A stretch of 27,621 bases of DNA from Bacteroidales bacterium UBA1751 (GTDB taxonomy: Bacteria > Bacteroidota > Bacteroidia > Bacteroidales > UBA932), in assembly GCA_002315995.1 (NCBI GenBank), contig DCHN01000035.1, positions 4,491 to 32,111 of the forward strand, given 5' to 3'. Position 1 is the stretch's first letter. Each line of letters starts with the position of its first letter. The translations under genes and the position numbers were made by a program. Positions 1-7,906 of this stretch are shown here, piece by piece. The notes beneath the pieces were generated by a model. It ran no database searches. It had not been told where the DNA came from and saw nothing but the letters and a program-made list of their open reading frames with translations.

Positions 1-803
1 AGTCTGTCAATGGCCTTCACGTGCGCCTTGGCCAGGTCAACAACATAGATGTAGTCCCTTATGCAGCTGCCGTCGGGGGTGTTGTAGTCGTTCCCGAAAA
101 CGGTGAGGCACTCCCTGATTCCGGCTGCGGTCTGGGTTACGTATGGTACCAGATTGTTTGGAACGCCGCGTGGAAGCTCGCCTATTTTTGCAGATGGATG
201 TGCGCCTATAGGGTTGAAGTACCTCAACGCTATTACACTCAAATCGTTGTAAGCCTTAACACAATCTGAAAGTATCTCCTCGGCCATCTGCTTTGTTCTT
301 CCGTATGGTGACTCCGCCGGCTGAAGAGGTGCGCACTCCCTTATTGGAAGGTTCTCCTTTGAAGGCTGACCATATACGGTAGCAGAGGAGCTGAATACCA
401 CATGAGCTCCTTTGGGCGCTGCAACTCCCTCAACTCCAACCTCCTCTCCTCTTCCGTTGCAGAAGGCAAGGAGATTTACAAGTGAGCGTATGTTATTATT
501 GAAATACATCAGCGGTTTCTGCGTGCTCTCTCCAACTGCCTTGTATGCCGCAAAATGTATTGCAGCCTCTATGTCAGGATATTTCTCGAACACCTTGGCA
601 AATTCAGCAGGATTAGAACAGTCAACCTCCATGAAATCAATTCCACTGCCGGTTATTGACTTGATTCCGTCAAGAACAGATTCTGTGGAGTTGGAAAAGT
701 TATCAACTCCTATTACGCTGTATCCGGCATTTATGAGTTCAACCGCCGTATGTGAACCTATATAACCTGTTGCTCCAGTGAGCAGGACTCTTTGTTTAGT
801 CAT
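1..803 (-). CDS. galE: UDP-glucose 4-epimerase, 3' end cut off by the window
   Basis: Interconverts UDP-glucose and UDP-galactose in the cytoplasm using bound NAD. Reading the minus strand from the ATG at 803-801 gives about 267 codons that run off the window with no stop, so roughly the last 70-80 residues of a normal ~340-residue GalE are missing. The N-terminus carries the Rossmann glycine motif LLTGATGYIGSH (residues about 7-18), then HFAAYKAVGES, FSSSATVYG and the catalytic YGRTK (Tyr-x-x-x-Lys), followed by ALRYFNPIGAHPS, a classic short-chain epimerase order. A Shine-Dalgarno-like AAAGGAGAT lies at 824-816, about 12 bases before the ATG. It follows manC with a 45-base gap and is probably its operon partner, supplying UDP-galactose for surface glycans. 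Other extended-SDR sugar epimerases are possible, but the motif set fits GalE best. Confidence 0.93.
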   Translation of the reverse strand, partial: MTKQRVLLTGATGYIGSHTAVELINAGYSVIGVDNFSNSTESVLDGIKSITGSGIDFMEVDCSNPAEFAKVFEKYPDIEAAIHFAAYKAVGESTQKPLMYFNNNIRSLVNLLAFCNGRGEEVGVEGVAAPKGAHVVFSSSATVYGQPSKENLPIRECAPLQPAESPYGRTKQMAEEILSDCVKAYNDLSVIALRYFNPIGAHPSAKIGELPRGVPNNLVPYVTQTAAGIRECLTVFGNDYNTPDGSCIRDYIYVVDLAKAHVKAIDR

Positions 804-848
804 TATATTTTAAGTATCTCCTTTGTTCTTATCTATTGCACCACAATA

Positions 849-2252
849 TCACTCAGCGGCTTCCTTTCCGTTCCAGTCAAAGTCAAACCTTTCAATATCC
901 TCCTCAATGAGCATATCTCCGCACTGAACCTCAATGAATGTAAGGTCTGTAAGCGCCTTTACCGAATGGAACTGCTTTTTGTTTATGTTTACGACACTAC
1001 CCCTTGATACCTTTGTAATTTTTCCGTCAAGGACAAGAAGCCCCTGGCCATCTATGAAGGTCCACACCTCGCTTCTGTGGTGATGCACCTGATAGCTTAT
1101 GTTCCTGCCAGCCTTGAGTGTTATGCTCTTAGTAAGGGCCTTGAAGCCGTCCGAGTACTCCACCCTGTCAATTACCTTGTATGTGCCCCAGCGGCGCTCC
1201 TCATACATAGGCCTGTCGGAGAGTGATTCAACCTTGTTCTTTATGCCCTCGCTCTTCTCCTTGGAGCATACAAGAATACCGTTTGGTGACGCCGCAACAA
1301 TGGTATCCTTCATTCCGTCAACAAAGAGCGGAATGCCAAGCTCGTTTATGACGTGTGTATTGTCGTTGCTCTCTCCAAGATGGGCGTTTCCAATTGTGTT
1401 TGACGGTATCTCTTCTGTAAGAGTGTTCCAGGTTCCAAGATCCTTCCAGAAACCGGTGAACGGAACCACAGCCACACTGCTCTCCTTCTCGGCAACCTGA
1501 TAATCGAAACTTATCTTAGGAAAATCGTTGTAGTGAGAGTGTACATACTGGAAATCGACTCCATTCAGCTGTATGAATCGCTCAATTATATCAACCATAT
1601 AGCCAAGCTTGAAGGCAAAGACTCCACCATTCCAAAGTGCACCCTCCTCAAGCAGTTTCACCGCAACCTCAACCGTTGGTTTCTCCGTGAAGCGTCCCAC
1701 CTTTATGGCCTTGAAACCTGAACCCTTCGATGAAGCAGCTCCTCCCTGCTCCTTGGCTCTCTCTGCCGGCACTACATATCCGAATTTTTCACTCGGATAG
1801 GTAGGAGTTATACCCATGAGCACCAGATTGGCCTGATTCTCCTCTATTGCCCTGGCCATCTTCGAAACCGTGGCAAAATATCCCGCCTCGGTATATGGGT
1901 CACACGGCATTACAATAACCGTTTCGTTGCGTTGGCACCTCTGCTCCAAAAAGAGATGGGAGCAGCTTAGGGCTATTGCGGGAAAGGTGTCGCGGCGGCA
2001 AGGTTCGGTAACCACTTCAACACTATTGCCAAGTTGGTTGAAAATTATGTCGCGCTGTGAAATGTTGGTGGCAATTGTTACCTCTGCGCCTCGAAGGTCC
2101 GACTCCCCAACCTGCCTGAGCACGCGCTGTACCATTGATTCCATTGAACCGTCTGGCGCCTGCAAAAGTGGAAGGAACTGTTTTGAACGTGTGTCGTTCG
2201 AGAGCGGCCATAACCTCTTTCCGCTACCTCCCGATAGTAATATTATCTTCAT
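849..2252 (-). CDS. manC: mannose-1-phosphate guanylyltransferase with C-terminal cupin domain
   Basis: Forms GDP-mannose from mannose-1-phosphate and GTP. The 467-residue product begins at the ATG at 2252 with the nucleotidyltransferase signature LLSGGSGKRLWPLS (residues 5-18) and contains VMPCDPY and FTEKP motifs of the NTP-transferase domain (about 1-280). The C-terminal third is a type II mannose-6-phosphate isomerase-like cupin: RWGTYKVID near residue 352 and the metal-binding HHHRSEVW near 389. This is the long, two-domain ManC/AlgA/CpsB architecture; whether the cupin is an active isomerase cannot be told from sequence alone. It lies 25 bases downstream of pgi and 45 bases upstream of galE on the same strand, so fructose-6-phosphate handling, GDP-mannose and UDP-galactose synthesis are probably co-transcribed beside the divergent polysaccharide export genes. 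Confidence 0.93.
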   Translation of the reverse strand: MKIILLSGGSGKRLWPLSNDTRSKQFLPLLQAPDGSMESMVQRVLRQVGESDLRGAEVTIATNISQRDIIFNQLGNSVEVVTEPCRRDTFPAIALSCSHLFLEQRCQRNETVIVMPCDPYTEAGYFATVSKMARAIEENQANLVLMGITPTYPSEKFGYVVPAERAKEQGGAASSKGSGFKAIKVGRFTEKPTVEVAVKLLEEGALWNGGVFAFKLGYMVDIIERFIQLNGVDFQYVHSHYNDFPKISFDYQVAEKESSVAVVPFTGFWKDLGTWNTLTEEIPSNTIGNAHLGESNDNTHVINELGIPLFVDGMKDTIVAASPNGILVCSKEKSEGIKNKVESLSDRPMYEERRWGTYKVIDRVEYSDGFKALTKSITLKAGRNISYQVHHHRSEVWTFIDGQGLLVLDGKITKVSRGSVVNINKKQFHSVKALTDLTFIEVQCGDMLIEEDIERFDFDWNGKEAAE

Positions 2253-2277
2253 TCTGTTATTATCTGTTGTTTATTTG

Positions 2278-3579
2278 TTAATTCTGTTTATATCCCGGTT
2301 TGCCCAGAAGAGCGAACATGTTCTTCTTGTACTGTTCAACACCTGGCTGGTCAAACGGATTGACCCCCAGCATATAGGCGCTGATTCCGCACGATATTTC
2401 AAAGAAAATGAATAGCTCACCGAGGGTTGCTGCATCAATGGCACCAGTCTCTATGTTTATATTTGGAACATTTCCGGAAACATGCGCTGAAAGCACACCT
2501 TTTCTTGCTGTGGCATTAACCTGCTCCAAACTCTTGCCGGCAAGATAGTTGAGCGAGTCGGAGTCGTCATCCATCTGCTGCATCATTATTTCTCCCCCCT
2601 TCTCGTCTGTAACAAGATTTGTCTCAAAGAGTATTTTTGAGCCATCTTGAATGAACTGACCCAAAGAGTGCAGATCGGTGGTGAATATTGCGGATGCAGG
2701 GAAGATGCCCTTGCCCCCCTTGCCTTCGCTCTCTCCGAAGAGCTGCTTCCACCATTCGGTGAAATTCCTTGCATCGGGCCTGTAGCTTGTGAGAAGCTCC
2801 ACCTTGTAACCGCTCTCGTAGAGGGCATTCCTTGTGGCTGCATAAACTACTGCAGGATTCTCCTCGTTCCACTCCAGCAATGATGCCATAGCCTGTTTTG
2901 CACCATTGAGCATTGACTCTATATCAACTCCGGCCATTGCAAGTGGAAGAAGTCCAACTGGAGACAATACAGAATACCTTCCGCCCACGCTGGCTGGTAT
3001 AACAAAACTTCTGTAACCATATTTTTCAACCATTTGCCTTAATGCACCCTTTGCACCGTCTGTAACGGCTATTATTCTCTTACGGGCAACCTCCTTGCCT
3101 GCAGATTCTTCAAGAGCTGAGCGCAATATTCTGAACGCCACTGCGGGTTCTGTGGTAGTACCGCTCTTTGATATTACTATAAGACCGAATTCCTTACCCT
3201 TCAGGAGGTTGAGGAGGTCTGTCATATATTGCTCGCTCATATTGAAGCCGGCAAATATCAGATGTGGTGTATCGTTTTTTCTGAAATCGGCAAAGTTGTC
3301 CTGCAGAAGGTCCAAGGCGGCCTTTGCACCAAGATATGAACCGCCAATGCCTATTACAACAACATAATCGAGCCCTCTCCACTCCTGTGCACACTCTTTG
3401 TATGCCTCAATATCCTTGGAAGTGATATCCTGCGGCAAATCAAGCCAGCCTGTGAATTCGCTGCCTGCACCGCTGCGTGACACAAGTGTTTCCAGCGCCA
3501 CAAGTGCTCTCTCTCTTGCTGAAAGAAGGGTTTCCGTACTGACTGGATTCCCAAACGATTCCATTCTTATTCCTTTCAT
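2278..3579 (-). CDS. pgi: glucose-6-phosphate isomerase
   Basis: Interconverts glucose-6-phosphate and fructose-6-phosphate in glycolysis and feeds sugar-nucleotide synthesis. The 433-residue protein is the shorter, Bacillus-like PGI form rather than the ~550-residue enterobacterial form. Visible motifs are VVVIGIGGSYLGAKAAL (about residues 73-89), the phosphate-binding VISKSGTTTEPA (about 134-145), GGRYSVLSPVG, and the C-terminal PGI signature NPFDQPGVEQYKK with its lysine. Two starts are possible: the ATG at 3579, and an in-frame ATG at 3564 (protein starting MESFGNP) preceded by AAAGGA at a good six-base spacing, which may be the real start. First gene of the probable pgi-manC-galE transcript; the DNA here is unusually GC-rich for this window. 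Confidence 0.95.
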   Translation of the reverse strand: MKGIRMESFGNPVSTETLLSARERALVALETLVSRSGAGSEFTGWLDLPQDITSKDIEAYKECAQEWRGLDYVVVIGIGGSYLGAKAALDLLQDNFADFRKNDTPHLIFAGFNMSEQYMTDLLNLLKGKEFGLIVISKSGTTTEPAVAFRILRSALEESAGKEVARKRIIAVTDGAKGALRQMVEKYGYRSFVIPASVGGRYSVLSPVGLLPLAMAGVDIESMLNGAKQAMASLLEWNEENPAVVYAATRNALYESGYKVELLTSYRPDARNFTEWWKQLFGESEGKGGKGIFPASAIFTTDLHSLGQFIQDGSKILFETNLVTDEKGGEIMMQQMDDDSDSLNYLAGKSLEQVNATARKGVLSAHVSGNVPNINIETGAIDAATLGELFIFFEISCGISAYMLGVNPFDQPGVEQYKKNMFALLGKPGYKQN

Positions 3580-3606
3580 AATTTATTTTTTTACTTCGCG
3601 CTTTAG

Positions 3607-3614
3607 CAAAAATA
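3607..3614 (-). promoter_or_regulatory. candidate -7 box for pgi-manC-galE
   Basis: The minus strand reads TATTTTTG, an exact match to the Bacteroidetes primary sigma -7 pattern TAnnTTTG, 27 bases upstream of the pgi ATG at 3579. I find no good TTTG -33 element at the usual ~19-base spacing, so this is a weak prediction based on pattern and position only. Confidence 0.3.
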
Positions 3615-3623
3615 GTAAATTAA

Positions 3624-3653
3624 TTTCAAATTGATATAATTTAGGTATCTTTG
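3624..3653 (+). promoter_or_regulatory. candidate promoter for the wza-wzc-cpsB transcript
   Basis: TATCTTTG at 3646-3653 matches the Bacteroidetes -7 consensus TAnnTTTG exactly, and TTTC at 3624-3627 lies 18 bases upstream as a near match to the TTTG -33 element. The expected start site would leave a leader of about 35 bases before the ATG at 3694. It sits in the 114-base divergent region shared with pgi, so the two arms could be co-regulated. Pattern match only. Confidence 0.45.
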
Positions 3654-3693
3654 TCAATTCTATACATATAGAGGATAATTATTAACAAGAGAT

Positions 3694-4506
3694 ATGAAAC
3701 TCAGACTTTTTATTGCTTCCGTAGTTGCAATTGCAGTTGCTTCATGCGCTGCTCCAAAAGATGTATCCTATTTTCAGGATTTGAATGAGAGCGAACTCTC
3801 AACAAAGATTCCACCGGTTGAGATCAAGATTCAGCCAATGGATCAGATTTCAATAATTGTTTCCTGCAAGGAGCCGGAACTTGCAGCCATTTACAACCTT
3901 CCTATTTCAGCAAACAGAATTGGTACCAGAAATCAAAATATGGTAGACAACGCTCAAGGCGTTTGCCCATACACAGTTGATATGGATGGAAACATTGACT
4001 TCCCTGTACTCGGCAAGATGCATATTGCCGGTATGACCAGAAGTGAGATATGTGAGTTCATCAAGGAGCTGCTTGTTAAGTCAAACGAATTGAAGGATCC
4101 TATTGTCACTGTGGAATTTGTCAATCTTGCAATATCAATCTTCGGCGAGGTGAAGACCCCGGGTAAATATGCAATTAACAGAGATGCTATCTCTGTTCTC
4201 GATGCAATTTCAATGGCCGGTGACCTTAACATTACAGGTAGAAGGCCTAACATCAGAGTCATAAGACAGGATCCTTACACTCATGAGTTCACCAGTTATA
4301 CACTTGATTTAACCAACTCACAGAGTGTATTCAACTCTCCTGTTTTCTATTTGCAGCAGAATGATCAGGTATATGTTGAGCCTAACAGGATGCGTGCCGG
4401 ACAATCTACCGTAAACAGCAATAATGTTGTTTCTGCCTCATTCTGGATCTCATTTGCCTCCCTGCTTGCTACCATTACAAGCATTGCTATTGCGGCAAGC
4501 AAATAA
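3694..4506 (+). CDS. outer-membrane polysaccharide export lipoprotein (Wza-like, Poly_export/SLBB)
   Basis: Probable outer-membrane channel component for export of capsule or exopolysaccharide. The 270-residue protein has a lipoprotein signal with lipobox VASC (modified Cys at residue 18), then a polysaccharide biosynthesis/export domain starting near VEIKIQPMDQISI, the VDMDGNIDFPVLGKM stretch, and an SLBB-like region with ISIFGEVKTPGKYAI and SVLDAISMAGDL. A C-terminal hydrophobic helix (about residues 249-267) matches the outer-membrane-spanning helix expected of Wza-type proteins. The length is typical for Bacteroidetes members and shorter than E. coli Wza. It is followed after 38 bases by the Wzc-type kinase, its usual periplasm-spanning partner. 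The gap contains a small AAAGAT/ATCTTT hairpin (4510-4527), too weak for me to call a terminator. Confidence 0.9.
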   Translation: MKLRLFIASVVAIAVASCAAPKDVSYFQDLNESELSTKIPPVEIKIQPMDQISIIVSCKEPELAAIYNLPISANRIGTRNQNMVDNAQGVCPYTVDMDGNIDFPVLGKMHIAGMTRSEICEFIKELLVKSNELKDPIVTVEFVNLAISIFGEVKTPGKYAINRDAISVLDAISMAGDLNITGRRPNIRVIRQDPYTHEFTSYTLDLTNSQSVFNSPVFYLQQNDQVYVEPNRMRAGQSTVNSNNVVSASFWISFASLLATITSIAIAASK

Positions 4507-4544
4507 TTCAAAGATTCAAGCATCTTTATTGTTTTTAATTAAAA

Positions 4545-7058
4545 ATGGAAAACAACAACGTAAAGAAGAACTACAATATCCAGCAGGAGCTGAATATTCT
4601 GGATATCCTGAAACTCTGCCTCTCAAGATGGTATTGGTTTGTCATATCCATAATCATTTTCCTTGCTCTGGCATTTCTGTATGTAAAGAGGAGCGTTCCA
4701 ACATACTCCAACAGTGCACAGGTTCTCATAAAGGAGAACAAGAAGGCCAGATCAATGGCAGCAGATGTCTCCGCTGTGGCAGATATGGGACTGTTTGCCA
4801 GCAACACCAACGTATACAATGAAATTGTGTCCATGTCATCTCCTAGAATAATGCAGGAGGTGGTGAGAAGACTGGGAATTGATGTATCATACAATGGAGA
4901 TGGATTCTGGTACAAACCGGTGTTGTATGGAAACAACCTGCCTTTCACCGTCAAATTCCTGAGTCTCACCGAGAAGCAGAGCGCCTCTCTGGAGGTTGAC
5001 ATGAAAAATAAGGGTGGATTTGTTCTCTCTAATTTCTACTCAAATACAGAGTTGGCTGGTGCTGTAAATGGTAACTTCGATGATACGCTCTCCACACCTG
5101 TAGGAGATATTGTTGTTTCCAAGGGTCCAGGATATTTCCAATGGGAAGAGCAGCTCAAACAAGGTTTGGCAAACATGCATTTCTATGTTTCCAAGGGTGC
5201 CCTGACTAGTGTTGCAGGAAGTTACAGCGGAAAGCTTACCATAGACCTGAACAACAAGGAGAATACCGTTGTTGACATAAGAATAGTTGACCAGTCAGTA
5301 CAGAGGGCTGAAGATATCATCAATTCCATTATCATTGTGTACAATGAATCCTGGGTTGAAGACAAGAACCTTATAGCAATAAGCACCTCCCACTTTATAA
5401 ACAACCGTCTTGAAATCATTGAAAAGGATCTTGGAATGGTTGACAACTCTATCTCCGAATTCAAGGGAGAGAACAGAATTCCTGACCTGCAGGCTGCAGC
5501 ACAGATGTATATGCAGAGAAGCGAGGCAACATCCAATGAACTGATGCAGTTGAATACAACGCTCTCCGTGGCCAATTACCTGTTTAATTTCATGTCAAGG
5601 ATGTCCACTGACGATGTTCTTCCTTCAATAAACGGTTTGGGCAACTCAAACATTGAGAGTCAGATTTCAGAATATAATGAGAGAGTGATTACCAGAGAGA
5701 AACTCATTGCCAGCAGTAGTGAGACCAATACCGTTGTGCTTGACTACAACAAGGCAATAAACTCCCTCAGAGGTGCAATTCTATCGTCGTTGAACAACTA
5801 CATGATATCTCTGAAGAGCCAGATAAGCACCTTGGAGAAGATGGAGAAGTCAACCAACTCACAACTTGCGGGAAGCCCTAAAAAGGCACAGGAGCTCCTC
5901 TCCATTGAGAGGCAGCAGAAGGTTAAGGAGGCACTTTACCTCTTCCTTCTTCAGAAACGTGAGGAGAATGAGCTTACCCAGACCTTCACAGCCTATAACA
6001 ACCGTATCATAACTCCTGCCCACGGCGGCGGACAGGTTACTCCAAAGACAAGAAACATCTATCTTATTGCTCTTCTCCTGGCACTTGCTTTTCCTGCAGG
6101 ATTCCTTATTGCACGTGAGATGCTTGATACAAAGGTGAGGGTAAAGAGTGACCTCGACAATATGACAGTGCCTTTTGCAGGTGAAATACCTCAGGGCTCC
6201 AACTCAAATGCAAAGAAATGGTGGCAGATATGGAAGAGCATAGACAGTATTGAGGAGAACAAGGCTCTTATGGTTGTAAAGGAGGGTAAACGAGACTTCA
6301 TCAATGAGTCATTCAGGGTCTTGAGATCAAATCTCGAGTTGATGAGTGGGAACAAAAAGGGTGTAACTTTCCTTCTAACATCATTTGAACCTGGTAGCGG
6401 AAAATCATTCCTTAGCATGAATATTGCTATGGTATTCGCTCTGAAACACAATAACGTGCTTGTAATTGACTGTGACCTGCGACATGGTTCAACATCGGAA
6501 TATGTAGGGTCACCAAAAAAGGGCCTCTCTTCTTTGCTTACCGGTAGAATTGAGTACTTTGAAGATGTACTTGTCAATTATGAGAACAACGAACACCTCT
6601 TCGTTCTTCCTATTGGTATAATACCTCCTAACCCTTCAGAGTTGCTCTACAGCCGTAAATTCAAAGAGATAATTGAGGACACAAAGAATAAGTTCGACTA
6701 TGTCATTCTTGACTGCCCTCCTGTTAACATGCTGGCCGACACACAGATTATTAGTCCATACGCAGACCGCTCAATTCTTGTAGTAAGAGCAGGTCTTATG
6801 GAGAAGAAACAGCTCTCATTAATTGACGAACTGACCGAGAACAAGAAGTTCAATAACCTCTCCATTATACTCAATGCCTCAAGATCCGATGGATCGAATG
6901 GTGGAAGGTATGGATACAGATATGGATATGGATATGGATACGGCTATGGTTACAAGTATGGTTATGGATATTACGGCAACAAGAAGAACTATTATGCTTC
7001 TTTTGCCGAAAGCGGTACAGACACAACTAGCAACGACACCATAGATAATAAGGCATAA
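4545..7058 (+). CDS. wzc: Wzc-type polysaccharide chain-length regulator / BY-kinase
   Basis: Inner-membrane co-polymerase and autophosphorylating tyrosine kinase that controls polysaccharide assembly. The 837-residue protein has a first membrane segment at about 30-48, a long periplasmic Wzz-type domain with coiled-coil-prone stretches, a second membrane segment at about 503-523, and a cytoplasmic BY-kinase domain. Kinase motifs are Walker A SFEPGSGKSFLSMN (about 612-625), Walker A' VLVIDCDLRHG (about 638-648) and Walker B DYVILDCPP (about 718-726). A tyrosine cluster at residues 789-817 contains 14 tyrosines, mostly as Gly-Tyr repeats, the expected autophosphorylation tail. Kinase and membrane domains are fused in one chain, as in proteobacterial Wzc, not split as in Firmicutes. 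The stop lies two bases before the cpsB-like ATG, suggesting translational coupling. Confidence 0.94.
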   Translation: MENNNVKKNYNIQQELNILDILKLCLSRWYWFVISIIIFLALAFLYVKRSVPTYSNSAQVLIKENKKARSMAADVSAVADMGLFASNTNVYNEIVSMSSPRIMQEVVRRLGIDVSYNGDGFWYKPVLYGNNLPFTVKFLSLTEKQSASLEVDMKNKGGFVLSNFYSNTELAGAVNGNFDDTLSTPVGDIVVSKGPGYFQWEEQLKQGLANMHFYVSKGALTSVAGSYSGKLTIDLNNKENTVVDIRIVDQSVQRAEDIINSIIIVYNESWVEDKNLIAISTSHFINNRLEIIEKDLGMVDNSISEFKGENRIPDLQAAAQMYMQRSEATSNELMQLNTTLSVANYLFNFMSRMSTDDVLPSINGLGNSNIESQISEYNERVITREKLIASSSETNTVVLDYNKAINSLRGAILSSLNNYMISLKSQISTLEKMEKSTNSQLAGSPKKAQELLSIERQQKVKEALYLFLLQKREENELTQTFTAYNNRIITPAHGGGQVTPKTRNIYLIALLLALAFPAGFLIAREMLDTKVRVKSDLDNMTVPFAGEIPQGSNSNAKKWWQIWKSIDSIEENKALMVVKEGKRDFINESFRVLRSNLELMSGNKKGVTFLLTSFEPGSGKSFLSMNIAMVFALKHNNVLVIDCDLRHGSTSEYVGSPKKGLSSLLTGRIEYFEDVLVNYENNEHLFVLPIGIIPPNPSELLYSRKFKEIIEDTKNKFDYVILDCPPVNMLADTQIISPYADRSILVVRAGLMEKKQLSLIDELTENKKFNNLSIILNASRSDGSNGGRYGYRYGYGYGYGYGYKYGYGYYGNKKNYYASFAESGTDTTSNDTIDNKA
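6909..6974 (+). repeat. imperfect hexanucleotide repeat encoding the Wzc Tyr-Gly tail
   Basis: Inside wzc, codons 789-810 are built from units of TATGGA and close variants (TATGGT, TACGGC, TACAAG). The core of consecutive TATGGA units at about 6921-6938 is the most uniform. Units are six bases, so gain or loss of a unit would keep the frame and add or remove one Tyr-Gly pair. Confidence 0.8.
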
Positions 7059-7060
7059 CA

Positions 7061-7819
7061 ATGTTTCTGTTTGGAGAAAAGAAGACCTCCTATAGTGAAA
7101 GCGAACTCTTCAAGAGTTTTACAGATTATCACAGCCATATACTGTATGGCCTTGATGATGGTGTGAAGACTCCTGAAGAGAGTTTGAAAATACTTGAATT
7201 GTGTGAAACAATGGGTGTGGAGACCATATGGTTTACTCCACACATCATGGATGATATTCCAAACACTACCAAAGATATAAAGAGCAGGTTCTCCCAACTG
7301 CAAAAGCTGTATAAGAAGGCGGCAAAAGATAAAAATAGCAATATTAAAGGAGGCATAAAACTGAATGTTGCTGCCGAATATATGATGGACCCCCTTTTTG
7401 AAAAGAGACTTGATAAAAAAGATCTTCTTCCTCTAGGTGAATTGGGAATGCATCTTCTGGTTGAAACATCTTTCTCATATCCACCATATAACTTCTGGGA
7501 AGTTCTGGAAAAGATAAAATCAAAGGGATACTACCCTATTCTTGCTCACCCTGAAAGGTACTCCTATATGGGAGAGAAGGATTACAAACGTCTTAAAACA
7601 TTGGGAGTGATGTTGCAGATAAATCTTGGCTCCTGCCTTGGATTGTATGGCTATGACAGTAAAAAAAGAGCTGAGAATTTGATAAAAAACGGTTTCTGCA
7701 GCATAGTTGGCTCCGATACCCACTCATATTCAATGATTTCCCATATCCTAAACGCCAAGGAGCTCTCTCCAAAGATTCTAGGCGAATTAAGAATGGTTAC
7801 GCAAATGATGGAGATTTGA
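7061..7819 (+). CDS. PHP-family tyrosine-protein phosphatase (CpsB/YwqE-like)
   Basis: Probable manganese-dependent phosphatase that removes phosphate from the tyrosine tail of the adjacent Wzc kinase. The 252-residue protein shows the metal-binding motifs of the PHP superfamily: DYHSHIL (residues 22-28, HxH), WFTPHIMDD, AAEYMMD (Glu ligand), ILAHPERY, and IVGSDTHS near the C-terminus. Length and motif order match CpsB/YwqE/CapC proteins. Start ATG lies two bases after the wzc stop, so the two are very probably translated together. Gram-negative Wzc systems of proteobacteria usually use the unrelated low-molecular-weight phosphatase Wzb; the PHP type is the Firmicutes-like solution and is also seen in Bacteroidetes. 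No flippase or glycosyltransferase follows. Confidence 0.9.
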   Translation: MFLFGEKKTSYSESELFKSFTDYHSHILYGLDDGVKTPEESLKILELCETMGVETIWFTPHIMDDIPNTTKDIKSRFSQLQKLYKKAAKDKNSNIKGGIKLNVAAEYMMDPLFEKRLDKKDLLPLGELGMHLLVETSFSYPPYNFWEVLEKIKSKGYYPILAHPERYSYMGEKDYKRLKTLGVMLQINLGSCLGLYGYDSKKRAENLIKNGFCSIVGSDTHSYSMISHILNAKELSPKILGELRMVTQMMEI

Positions 7820-7835
7820 AATATTAATATAATAC

Positions 7836-7872
7836 AGAAGACCCCGCCCACTGAATGTGAACGGGGTCTTCT
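7836..7872. terminator. hairpin terminator between convergent cpsB-like and ppiD-like genes
   Basis: AGAAGACCCCG (7836-7846) and CGGGGTCTTCT (7862-7872) form a perfect 11-bp stem around a 15-base loop that can itself pair CAC with GTG. It lies 16 bases after the plus-strand stop (7819) and 34 bases after the minus-strand stop (7907), and T-rich DNA flanks both sides, so it can serve both transcripts. Confidence 0.85.
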
Positions 7873-7906
7873 ATTATAATAACCGACTTTCGTCAGCCTC
7901 TCTCCA

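Noticed and set aside
1870..2415. 181-codon plus-strand open frame
   Set aside because: It runs antisense through manC and into pgi, whose protein motifs are clear; the product has no recognisable domain and unusual composition.
4510..4527. AAAGAT/ATCTTT hairpin with following T-rich stretch between wza-like gene and wzc
   Set aside because: Six A/T-rich pairs only; too weak to call a terminator or attenuator.
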